Below are positions 1 through 7,481 of a stretch of DNA of 64,000 nucleotides, piece by piece. The first letter of the stretch is position 1. Each line of letters opens with the position of its first letter. The notes under the pieces are model-generated. The model was not told the origin of the DNA, did no database searches, and saw only the letters and a list, made by a program, of their open reading frames with translations. A program made the translations under genes and the position numbers. The DNA comes from a candidate division FCPU426 bacterium (GTDB taxonomy: Bacteria > Oederibacteriota > Muellerivitia > Muellerivitales > DAHXKG01): assembly GCA_027366525.1 (NCBI GenBank), contig DAHXKG010000001.1, positions 124,001 through 188,000 on the forward strand, written 5' to 3'.

Positions 1-186
1 TTAGCTGACCCGGAAAAAAAAGTGTTAAAAGATTATGGAGTTTGGCAGAAGAAAATTTTATATGGAAGAAGTTTTATGGGAATTGTTCGAACCACGGTTA
101 TTATTGACCCCAGCAGGAAAATAAAAAAGATTTTTTCAAAAGTGAAGGTAAAAGGACACGTGCATGATGTCTTAAATTCTCTTTAA
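1..186 (+). CDS. bcp: Peroxiredoxin, Bcp/PrxQ type (C-terminal part only)
   Basis: The frame is open from base 1 to a TAA at 184-186 and encodes the last 61 residues of a protein whose start lies left of the window. The residues around YGRSFMGIVRTTVIIDP, followed by a short KVKVKGH segment and a final helix, are the usual C-terminal end of thiol peroxidases of the Bcp/PrxQ family, which reduce hydroperoxides with thioredoxin in the cytoplasm. The peroxidatic cysteine would be upstream and is not visible. The next gene begins 3 bases after the stop, so the two are probably cotranscribed. Confidence 0.85.
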   Translation, partial: LADPEKKVLKDYGVWQKKILYGRSFMGIVRTTVIIDPSRKIKKIFSKVKVKGHVHDVLNSL

Positions 187-188
187 TC

Positions 189-1382
189 ATGCCTTCTACG
201 AATTTTGCTATTGATTCATCTAATCGTCATTCCATTTTTTGCTTATTTGCTTTTCGTTTCATGAGAAGTATTGCAACCGGGATGATCGCCATTGTTTTCC
301 CATTTCTAGTGCTTCAAAAAGATCATTGGTCTATCTGGCATCTTTCACTTATTTATATTTTTTCCATTCTCGTCTCAGCAGGCATTGGTTATGGTGCATC
401 CTTATATGCCCATGTCCATGGAGAGAAAAAAGCACTTTTTCTATTTTCAGGTTTGTTTCCCATCAGTACAGCCTTTCTTCTCATAAATGCGCCCTGGGCT
501 GTTTTGGTGGCGGCAATTCTTGGTGGATATTCCTCTACGGGGTCTCGAGTCGGAACACAGATTGGCGGTATTTTACAACCAGTTCAGCGATCGGCACTTT
601 CAAAATTAATACCCGCCAATGCAAGAACCATTTGGTTTTCAATTTTTCCATTTCTGGGAGGAATATTTTCAGCTCTGGGAGTTTTACTCTCAAACCTATT
701 TAGCATCCAAGAGGTCATTTTCATAGCAACACTTATTTCCATTCTATCTTTGGGGTGGATTGGGGCCATTCATATCCCCCAATCAAGCTCTGTGCCAGAA
801 TCGATTTCATCTACTACTTCTAAAAAAAACATTCAAAAATTCTCCATCACGATGGCTATCAATGGTTTCACGCAGGGCCTACTATCTCCATTTTTAATAC
901 CATTTTTTATTATCGTGTTTCATATTCCCCGAGTTCAAATGTCATATTACAGTTCCTGCGGAGCGATTTTAGGTTCAGTATCTCTCTTATCGGCCCCTTG
1001 GATTGAAAAAAAATTGGGATTTTTGAGTTCAATTTTCATTTTTCGCGGTTGTGGAACCCTGCTTTTAACAATACTGCCCTTTTGTCATTGGGTAGTCCTC
1101 GCACTTATAATTTTTATTATAAGTCCCTCGCTTAGAATTCTAACAGTTCCCATTCAACAATCAACCTTTAGCCAATTAGTCGATGCCCATCAATTAAATT
1201 TAGCATTTGGAACGAGTTTTTTATATCGGCGATTAGCCTCAACTTCTGCACTAGGCGTCTCGGGATATTTATTCAATCACTTGGATTTTAATTGGCCGTT
1301 TCTAATTTATGGTAGTTGTATGGCATCCAACTTAATGCTTTATTATTTATTTTTCAAAAAAAACAACAAAATCAAAATTTGA
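189..1382 (+). CDS. Major facilitator superfamily-like transporter
   Basis: This 397-residue protein is strongly hydrophobic along its length, with about ten to twelve predicted membrane segments in two halves separated by a Ser/Thr/Lys-rich loop near residues 200-215. That is the size and shape of an MFS permease. The substrate cannot be read from the sequence. The ATG at 189 follows the peroxiredoxin stop by 3 bases. An internal Met at residue 25, just before the first clear hydrophobic segment, is an alternative start. Coupling to a peroxiredoxin may be incidental. Confidence 0.7.
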   Translation: MPSTNFAIDSSNRHSIFCLFAFRFMRSIATGMIAIVFPFLVLQKDHWSIWHLSLIYIFSILVSAGIGYGASLYAHVHGEKKALFLFSGLFPISTAFLLINAPWAVLVAAILGGYSSTGSRVGTQIGGILQPVQRSALSKLIPANARTIWFSIFPFLGGIFSALGVLLSNLFSIQEVIFIATLISILSLGWIGAIHIPQSSSVPESISSTTSKKNIQKFSITMAINGFTQGLLSPFLIPFFIIVFHIPRVQMSYYSSCGAILGSVSLLSAPWIEKKLGFLSSIFIFRGCGTLLLTILPFCHWVVLALIIFIISPSLRILTVPIQQSTFSQLVDAHQLNLAFGTSFLYRRLASTSALGVSGYLFNHLDFNWPFLIYGSCMASNLMLYYLFFKKNNKIKI

Positions 1383-1442
1383 AAAATTGATGATATGGTA
1401 TACTTAAATCTGTATTAGCTATTTAGGTTTGTATGAGGTTCC

Positions 1443-1709
1443 ATGGCACCTGTTAATCAAATTCTTCCTGAAATTGAAAAACTTATTTGTAAAAATGTCA
1501 TACGTTATTTTTCAAATCAACCGGATAAATTAAAAACATTGCCACATGTTGAAACATTTGCTCAAAAACAACTTGATTTTTTCATTCAAGGACTTATGCA
1601 GCAATCTCCAAATTTAATGAAACTTTGGAAAAAGGGACACCCCTTTATTGCTAAAGCAGCCATTAATCGCAAAACCTTGGATTTTGAAATCAAAATTATT
1701 GAAACCTAA
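1443..1709 (+). CDS. Small conserved-looking protein of unknown function
   Basis: An 88-residue, mostly helical, Lys-rich soluble protein with no cysteines, signal peptide or membrane segment. A GAGG sequence a few bases before the ATG is a plausible ribosome binding site. I do not recognise the family. It lies 60 bases after the MFS gene on the same strand and converges with the porin-cytochrome gene 11 bases further on, so any terminator for either gene must lie inside the other. Confidence 0.55.
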   Translation: MAPVNQILPEIEKLICKNVIRYFSNQPDKLKTLPHVETFAQKQLDFFIQGLMQQSPNLMKLWKKGHPFIAKAAINRKTLDFEIKIIET

Positions 1710-1720
1710 TCTAGTTCTGT

Positions 1721-3049
1721 TTAAAACATTAACCATGCTAAAACAGTCAATGTATTATAGCCATTCGTAAACCTAGGCATAAGTGTAGCTCCATTGAAAC
1801 GGTTATATATCGTATATTGAACCGTAAATTTTGTGTTATACCATGGTAAATAGTTCGCCTCAAAAATAGAACCCTCACTATCTGGAATATTGTTAAAATA
1901 CCCAGCGGTTGCAGAATAAAGTTGAGGATCCGAAGTTCCTGTTGTATCAAAATATCCAACGGTTCCACCCACTTCGCGATTATAATAATAAGTAACATCA
2001 CATTTGATTGCCTTAAGATTATCGGTTGGATTGGACACTGTAGTTACCGCGTTTTGGCTTGAATAATTCCAATACTGATTTTCATTAATCCAATTTCCTT
2101 TAATCGTAATGATATTTGTTTTTCCAACATATTGATATTGAGCATCTACTGCGGTATCAACCAATTGATTCGGTACACCAATGACAGCAACACCATTAGG
2201 ATAAGAATTAAAGCTCATTCCAAAAGTTCCCACCTCGATTGAATTTTTTCCAAAATTCTTTGTAAGGGCTAGACGCCAATAAGGCGCTAAACCTTGAATG
2301 TCCGCAGACGCCGGGGTGCCTTGATACGCAGTCCTGTAAGCTGAAACTTCTGCATAAATAGATTGATTCCAAAAAACATAAGCACCTAAGCCTCCAACAC
2401 TTCCTCCCAAGGTATCGATTATAGGATTCATTTGAGGTTCAACTGCAGAACTACCCACCGCATATGGGAATGACCACGCTGGCGTATCATTAAATACATC
2501 CTGAACGGTTGGATTATTATTTGCCGTTAATCCAATCACCAAGTCCCTATTGTCAACTTGAAATCGTTTAGCCCAGCGTAAGTCAGTATTATCCATCGCA
2601 AATGTTCCCGATGTCGGATCATAAGTCGCCTGTATAAATCCACCCATATCCGGAGAAATTCTTCCTGCATAAAAAAAACTAAATTGTGTTGGAAATTCCA
2701 AAGATCCCCGCCCATCTGAACTAGAACTCACAGTCAAACTAGTGGGAGGAGATGTAAAAACATCTGCCAATTGAAACATTACCGAAAGTGGTGGAGTGTT
2801 ATCTATTTCAAGACGAACACCGCCAGAATTACCTCGTGCGCGGATTTGACGAGTTCCGACAGCAGTATAGCCATCTAATTTAAAATTTCTGCCATATGTA
2901 GTAAGTTCAGGAAAAACGGTGTGGCAGGCCGTACATGCTAATCCTGTTTGACGTGCAAAACTAGGAAGCGCCCACACTTTAGGGATAAAAATTATTAATA
3001 ACAACATTAACCACAAATTAAACTTCATTTTATATTGCATATGATCCAT
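1721..3049 (-). CDS. Outer-membrane porin-like protein with an N-terminal haem c site
   Basis: A 442-residue exported protein. After a signal peptide (residues 8-27, cut near VWA) comes PSFARQTGLACTACH, with a single CxxCH at C39/C42/H43. The rest alternates aromatic, Gly, Ser/Thr and Asn residues in short strands and ends ...TVLAWLMF with a terminal Phe, typical of a beta-barrel. Proteins with this PSFARQTG-CxxCH-FPELT start are known in many respiratory Gram-negatives and are usually annotated only as cytochrome or porin. AGGAG six bases upstream supports the ATG at 3049. It is the last gene of the copper/haem island, 39 bases after the CuA-cytochrome gene. I infer that it exposes a haem at the outer membrane; its partner and substrate are unknown. 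Confidence 0.8.
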   Translation of the reverse strand: MDHMQYKMKFNLWLMLLLIIFIPKVWALPSFARQTGLACTACHTVFPELTTYGRNFKLDGYTAVGTRQIRARGNSGGVRLEIDNTPPLSVMFQLADVFTSPPTSLTVSSSSDGRGSLEFPTQFSFFYAGRISPDMGGFIQATYDPTSGTFAMDNTDLRWAKRFQVDNRDLVIGLTANNNPTVQDVFNDTPAWSFPYAVGSSAVEPQMNPIIDTLGGSVGGLGAYVFWNQSIYAEVSAYRTAYQGTPASADIQGLAPYWRLALTKNFGKNSIEVGTFGMSFNSYPNGVAVIGVPNQLVDTAVDAQYQYVGKTNIITIKGNWINENQYWNYSSQNAVTTVSNPTDNLKAIKCDVTYYYNREVGGTVGYFDTTGTSDPQLYSATAGYFNNIPDSEGSIFEANYLPWYNTKFTVQYTIYNRFNGATLMPRFTNGYNTLTVLAWLMF

Positions 3050-3088
3050 TACCAGCTCCTTCTTGATAGAAATAATTTTAATTAAAAA

Positions 3089-4042
3089 TCAATCTCCCCA
3101 ACCTGTATGAACTTGAAATTTTTGTCTTGAAAGTAAATAGACAATAATCGAATTAATTTGATTGGAAGTTAAGAAATTTTTCCAACGTGGCATATAAAGT
3201 GGCGGACTTGGAGCTTTGGTTTTTAATTTCATGGGTATACTACCATATTGAATCACATGAACAATCGCATTATATTGTGTCAAAACTAAAGGCCAATTTG
3301 ATATTTTAGAAATGGGCTTTTTAACTGATAACCCGTGGTTCACTTCAATATTTTTGATAATCCAATGAACTTCCTTCCCATTTTTTAAAAACATCCTTTT
3401 ACCCAATGTATCTAACGCCGGAACTGTTTGATTCGCATAGTTATAATCGTAAATGCCTCCCATGCCATTTATCCCATGGCAAGTAATACATCCTTTAGTA
3501 TTAAATAAATATTTTCCTTCTTGCATCATGTTTTTAAACTGAGTAACTGGTTTGTGACGTACACATTCCGCAAGCATTTGAGAGTTTTTATTTCCAACTG
3601 TTCCGACAATGATTTCCCCGCGCATGTAAAAATGGCATTGACCACAAACATTCGTACAGTAATAAGGATATACACCTGATTTCGTAACCTTAAAACTTAC
3701 TTCCTTAGTATGCCCTGGAATCAGGTCAATAGGGCCAATGTCTAAACTTGGCATATAAAACCGATGTAAAACATCGGCACTTCTCAAAAATAGATGAACC
3801 TCTTCTCCTAGTTGCAAATGAATTCTTGCAGGCTTGAAATGTCCCCGATAATTCCAATCATTCAGTGCTGTAACATCATTTTCTGTCCAAATACCCTGAT
3901 GTGCAACACCTGTTAAGACAATAGTGCGTTCAAGGGGTGCCTGAGATTTCAATAATTGATGTTCATACCAAAATGGAACAATAACAATTCCAGATAATCC
4001 CACTATTGTTAAAATTGTTGCTATACTCTCGCGCAAATTCAT
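3089..4042 (-). CDS. CuA-domain protein fused to a monohaem cytochrome c domain
   Basis: A 317-residue protein with one N-terminal membrane anchor (about residues 8-26), a periplasmic cupredoxin domain (about 60-150) and a C-terminal cytochrome c domain. Expected CuA ligands are H93, C129, C133, H137 and M140 in CTNVCGQCHFYM. The Glu found between the two cysteines in oxidase subunit II is absent (N131), and C136 sits directly before the His ligand. Haem c is attached at C185/C188/H189; M284 or M271 could be the sixth ligand. The order anchor-CuA-haem resembles caa3 oxidase subunit II, but the CuA loop is closer to that of nitrous oxide reductase, and no subunit I is nearby. It probably shuttles electrons in the periplasm. 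It lies 14 bases after the polyferredoxin gene. Confidence 0.85.
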   Translation of the reverse strand: MNLRESIATILTIVGLSGIVIVPFWYEHQLLKSQAPLERTIVLTGVAHQGIWTENDVTALNDWNYRGHFKPARIHLQLGEEVHLFLRSADVLHRFYMPSLDIGPIDLIPGHTKEVSFKVTKSGVYPYYCTNVCGQCHFYMRGEIIVGTVGNKNSQMLAECVRHKPVTQFKNMMQEGKYLFNTKGCITCHGINGMGGIYDYNYANQTVPALDTLGKRMFLKNGKEVHWIIKNIEVNHGLSVKKPISKISNWPLVLTQYNAIVHVIQYGSIPMKLKTKAPSPPLYMPRWKNFLTSNQINSIIVYLLSRQKFQVHTGWGD

Positions 4043-4056
4043 GTTAATCCTCTCAC

Positions 4057-5562
4057 TTAATTTGCATAAAGTTGAACAAATAGAATAACAATCCCAGTCA
4101 TAAATATGGCCATGGGTGCCGCAAATCGAATACTTTCTTTCGCATTTGAATATAATTTTCCAGCCTGCTTAAACGTCGCTTTTAGTGCTAATGCTAATCC
4201 GATGGCCATCAATATGACTTGAACCAGAGGCATCCAATGAGCAAATAACGGCGTCCACGGAATATGAGCTGTGTGAAACAAATTCCATCCCCAGCCGAAC
4301 GGATCAGAAAGTGTCATTAAAATATAACTTCCATTAACAAAAATTAACGGAAGACTAAAAGCAATCCATGCCAATAAGCCCAGCGGAACCAAGGGGTAAA
4401 CCATCATTAAAAATGACTCTTTCCAAGGTTTAGGTTGTCCCCCAGCAAATTTTCGAGAAATCCAATGAACAATTGAAAATAATCCAGGAACCACCACAAC
4501 AGGGATTGACCACAAAGCGATTGCATATTCAATAAATGCAGGAACCCCTAACTGCATATTGGCTAAGCTTTTAAAAATTCCCCATGGACCTAAGTAGATC
4601 ACGCTATACGCCAAAGCTAAAGACAGCATAATAAACGCTTTAAATGCCTCATCATATCCTTTGATTTTTGTATCGGATGCAAATGGCCGTAGTCGAACTG
4701 TCATGTTATCATGTGGGCACGATTTAACACATTCCATACAAAGCCCACAATAATTATTGCGTTCCATTTTGCTTGGAAAATTAAACCAAGGACATCCCCA
4801 GCCTTTTTCATTACCCACCAAACAACTTTTGTCGTGACACTTCAAACAGACATTGTAATCTCTCGATCGCACTTCAGTCATGGAAGCCATGGAATACAAA
4901 CTTAAAAACCCCGAAACTGGACAAATATAATTGCAAAATACTCGTTGTCTAAAAATCAAGGGCAAAATTGTTGCAACAACGATTAATGCTCCAAGAACAA
5001 TTGTGCTAACTAGGGGTCGTGTAAGGTAAAACGCACTAAAAGTACATAATGCCAAAAATGAAAAATCTTGTACCCAAATATTTGACAAAGCTTTGGGCCA
5101 ACGCAGATTAAGCCCCCAGTACCTGTTCAATCCCACTTTTTTGTCTTTAGTTCCCGGACGAGCTAATTTAGGTGTTGTTAGTGAACCTCTTTGCATCCAT
5201 TCACCAAAAAACGGAAATGGACAGATTGTGCACCAAATTCTTGAAAAAAATGGAACCATAATACTAATCAATAGAAACCACCATAAAATCCACACAAACA
5301 CTATTATAATATTCCGGTTGCCGACGGGAGATCCCCATATACCCGCCATTAAAAACATAATAAATAGAATTAAATTCGGGAGGATCACCGCAAATTGAAA
5401 CCACCGTTGCTTTACTAACCACTTTAATTTAGGAAATTTTTGCAATAAATCAATTCGCCAACCCTCTGGAGGTGGAGGCGGAGTTAGTGGTGTTGGAGCA
5501 GATTTCTGAACCACTTCTGGTCCCGTTGGTACATTCGTCGCCGGCTGTATTATTTCGCTCAT
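4057..5562 (-). CDS. NapH/NosR/CcoG-like membrane polyferredoxin
   Basis: A 501-residue integral membrane protein with a Pro-rich cytoplasmic N-terminus and about ten hydrophobic segments. Two membrane-flanking Cys-Pro motifs (CTICP, CNYICP) are followed by a cluster-binding stretch: CLKCHDKSC with a later CPW, then CGLCMECVKSCP, the classical CxxCxxCxxxCP motif of a [4Fe-4S] cluster. This is the layout of NapH, the NosR C-terminal half and CcoG, which move electrons between quinol or cytoplasmic donors and periplasmic partners. No FMN-binding NosR domain is present. It lies between a ferritin-like gene and the CuA-cytochrome gene, so it may be the membrane entry point for electrons into the island. 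Confidence 0.85.
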   Translation of the reverse strand: MSEIIQPATNVPTGPEVVQKSAPTPLTPPPPPEGWRIDLLQKFPKLKWLVKQRWFQFAVILPNLILFIMFLMAGIWGSPVGNRNIIIVFVWILWWFLLISIMVPFFSRIWCTICPFPFFGEWMQRGSLTTPKLARPGTKDKKVGLNRYWGLNLRWPKALSNIWVQDFSFLALCTFSAFYLTRPLVSTIVLGALIVVATILPLIFRQRVFCNYICPVSGFLSLYSMASMTEVRSRDYNVCLKCHDKSCLVGNEKGWGCPWFNFPSKMERNNYCGLCMECVKSCPHDNMTVRLRPFASDTKIKGYDEAFKAFIMLSLALAYSVIYLGPWGIFKSLANMQLGVPAFIEYAIALWSIPVVVVPGLFSIVHWISRKFAGGQPKPWKESFLMMVYPLVPLGLLAWIAFSLPLIFVNGSYILMTLSDPFGWGWNLFHTAHIPWTPLFAHWMPLVQVILMAIGLALALKATFKQAGKLYSNAKESIRFAAPMAIFMTGIVILFVQLYAN

Positions 5563-5571
5563 AATTTCCTC

Positions 5572-6051
5572 TTATAATATTTGTTTCAATTTTTCTTCAA
5601 TCCAATTCGAGTGTGAATTTTCTAATTCAGATAACTCTTTAAAAAGTTTTGAAAGCTCTGAATTTTTAACTTTTTGTGATGCGTTTAAATAAAATTGAAA
5701 AGCCCTTTTTTCTGCCGCTAAAGCCAATTGATAAATTTTTTTAGACTTCAAGCTATCAAAAATTAAATGTTCGGAATCATCTATATCAAATGCTTCCACA
5801 ACTTCTTCCACATCAAATTCAGTAATTTCTGGAATTTTGGCATCCCCAAAAAGATCTGTGAATTTTTTTGAAAGAACTGCTTCATGCAACGATTCTTCTT
5901 TGGATAATTCTTTAAATTTTAGTACAACATCTTCATCATATCCTTCGAACATTTCAGAAAAACTAATAAAAGCTTTTTGATTTTCTTTTTCAATATGAAT
6001 AGCTAAAGCCAGTATTTCCATTGGAGAAAGCTCTTGAATGTTTTTTTTCAT
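5572..6051 (-). CDS. Rubrerythrin-like ferritin-fold di-iron protein (no rubredoxin domain)
   Basis: A 159-residue helical protein with the paired pattern of ferritin-like di-iron sites: a Glu in HIEKENQKAF, ExxH in EESLHEA, a Glu in AAEKRAFQFY and a second ExxH in ELENSHSNW. The C-terminal rubredoxin domain of classical rubrerythrin is missing. The start is taken at 6051 because its ATG overlaps the upstream stop in an ATGA, implying translational coupling; an in-frame ATG at 6087 would lie inside the preceding gene. There is no signal peptide, so it is cytoplasmic. Peroxide reduction or iron handling are family roles; why it sits inside a copper operon is unclear. Confidence 0.8.
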   Translation of the reverse strand: MKKNIQELSPMEILALAIHIEKENQKAFISFSEMFEGYDEDVVLKFKELSKEESLHEAVLSKKFTDLFGDAKIPEITEFDVEEVVEAFDIDDSEHLIFDSLKSKKIYQLALAAEKRAFQFYLNASQKVKNSELSKLFKELSELENSHSNWIEEKLKQIL

Positions 6052-6572
6052 AACTGAACTCTTTCTGAAGACTCTGATGTGGGCCATACTAAAATGAAGC
6101 TTGCTAGTAAAATACCCAGCATCAAGCCTATGGCTTGATAAAAGAGGCTATTCGGTTTTACGATCATTACACCCATCATAAATGGATGAAGATAGCCGCA
6201 CGTAATCGAACACCGATATCGAAATTTCCCACTCTTGCTAGCCGTAAAAACAATACTCTTGGCTGGAAAATATTTTGAAGAAATCAAAGGATGTTGAACC
6301 TGAATTTCAGTAATACCAGGACGTATAATCGCATCCGTATCATAACCCTCTAAATAGAACCCATGGGTTACGTCTTTAGACGATAAATAAAGATGTACGC
6401 GATCCCCTTGATTAACTACGATTGTATTGGGAGTATAAAAAAACCTCTGCGCCACAATATGGAAATATACGTCTTTAGGCTTGATTAAATGCGAAATCAA
6501 AAAATTGGGGAGAATGGTCCCTACCACAATCACTAAAATCGCCCCAGCCCATTTTCGATATTTTAATTTCAT
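6048..6572 (-). CDS. Small membrane-anchored CuA-type cupredoxin
   Basis: A 174-residue protein with a membrane segment at each end (about residues 8-28 and 145-163) and a periplasmic cupredoxin domain between. All side-chain ligands of a binuclear CuA site are present: H70, then C121, C125, H129 and M132 in CSITCGYLHPFM. As in the other CuA protein of this operon, the Glu between the cysteines of oxidase subunit II is absent (I123). It resembles a minimal oxidase subunit II but has no linked subunit I. It lies 6 bases after the blue-copper gene and overlaps the ferritin-like gene by 4 bases. Confidence 0.82.
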   Translation of the reverse strand: MKLKYRKWAGAILVIVVGTILPNFLISHLIKPKDVYFHIVAQRFFYTPNTIVVNQGDRVHLYLSSKDVTHGFYLEGYDTDAIIRPGITEIQVQHPLISSKYFPAKSIVFTASKSGKFRYRCSITCGYLHPFMMGVMIVKPNSLFYQAIGLMLGILLASFILVWPTSESSERVQL

Positions 6573-6578
6573 TTAATT

Positions 6579-7256
6579 TCACTCATGAATATTAATATTA
6601 AAAACTGTGGTTTTCCCTGAAACAATGTGAACGTGTTGTCGACGAGCTGATAAATCATGATTCCATACTCGAACAACATAGTTTCCAGCCGGAATATTCC
6701 CAATCAAATACTTGGCATATTGTTGTTTTAATTTGTAATTAGTAATTAAATCTGATTTCGTAAAGTAGGGGGTGTTGACTACGATAATATAGGCTAGCAT
6801 TTGAGGATGCAGACTACATAGAATTGTTTTGGTTCCATCAGACTTAAATGTATGATCGCGTGCAACTCCTTTGCCAAAAATCCCAAGATCAAAATCACCT
6901 GGATCCATGACATCATGTTTTACAGTATCATCATTCAAAAATTTGACAGTTGAACCCTTTTGAATAATAAGTACATGAGGAAAAAAGTTCAATTTTTTTT
7001 GAATCATTACAGCCGTTGCTTTCGGTTCCAGAAATTTTGGCGGGTGAACAGGCAATAAATAAACCACTACTGCTCGATTACTTCTCGGACCTTTTGTATT
7101 AACATAAGCACGTTTTACGTGTATCATCCCAGTAATTGAACCAGAAGTTCCTGCAGCAAAGCTCAATTGGCTTATACCAAAAACCATTGTTAAAATAAGT
7201 AATAATTCATTTAAAATAAATAGTTTTTTTGCATTCATTTTTCTATTTAATTTCAT
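6579..7256 (-). CDS. Exported blue-copper (plastocyanin-like) protein
   Basis: A 225-residue protein with a signal peptide (about residues 10-35, ending SFAAG). It has a central cupredoxin domain with probable type 1 copper ligands H114, C147, H150 and M153 (KHDVMDP, CSLHPQM), and a C-terminal beta domain ending in a carboxypeptidase-regulatory-like strand pattern. Such proteins are soluble periplasmic one-electron carriers. It is the first gene of the island: AAGGAG lies about 7 bases before the ATG and an FNR-type promoter lies upstream. It is probably the mobile carrier linking the two CuA proteins or an outside partner. Confidence 0.8.
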   Translation of the reverse strand: MKLNRKMNAKKLFILNELLLILTMVFGISQLSFAAGTSGSITGMIHVKRAYVNTKGPRSNRAVVVYLLPVHPPKFLEPKATAVMIQKKLNFFPHVLIIQKGSTVKFLNDDTVKHDVMDPGDFDLGIFGKGVARDHTFKSDGTKTILCSLHPQMLAYIIVVNTPYFTKSDLITNYKLKQQYAKYLIGNIPAGNYVVRVWNHDLSARRQHVHIVSGKTTVFNINIHE

Positions 7257-7344
7257 AACACTGTCTCCTTCGCTTTAGTTACTCTAAAATGCTTTATTTA
7301 CTGTCAACTATTACTGACTTTATTCACTAACATTCTATGGCATC

Positions 7345-7385
7345 ATTGTAGTAACTTTGGTTTATTTATATATGATTTAAATCAT
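7345..7385 (-). promoter_or_regulatory. FNR-type box and promoter of the copper/haem island
   Basis: A perfect 14-base palindrome, ATGATTTAAATCAT, at 7372-7385 contains the TGAT-N4-ATCA core recognised by FNR/ANR/NNR-type regulators. Downstream on the minus strand, TACAAT at 7350-7345 is a good -10 element. A start about 8 bases beyond it (near 7337-7338) places the box centre at about -41, the class II activator position. There is no clear -35 element, as expected for an activated promoter. The leader would be about 80 bases. Confidence 0.65.
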
Positions 7386-7456
7386 GATATTTGAAAATTT
7401 AATTTCGGGCGAAATATTTAACAATGCTCTTTATAATTTATTGCAATCGCTTTGAG

Positions 7457-7480
7457 AAAAAAAACTCACGCTATCTTGAG
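7457..7480 (-). terminator. Probable intrinsic terminator of the AttH-like gene
   Basis: Immediately after the stop of the lipocalin-like gene the minus strand reads CTCAAG-ATAG-CGTGAG, a six-pair stem with one mismatch and a four-base loop, followed by eight T. The stem is short but the T tract is strong, and the position between two separately promoted operons is right. Confidence 0.55.
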
Positions 7481-7481
7481 A

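Noticed and set aside
6052-6087. Twelve-residue N-terminal extension of the ferritin-like protein
   Set aside because: It lies inside the preceding CuA gene; the ATGA overlap at 6048-6051 gives a better start and normal family length.
1721-7256. Reading the copper island as a nitrous oxide reductase (nos) operon
   Set aside because: CuA-type and NapH/NosR-like proteins are present, but there is no NosZ beta-propeller, NosD, NosF/NosY or NosL in the run, and the polyferredoxin lacks a NosR FMN domain.
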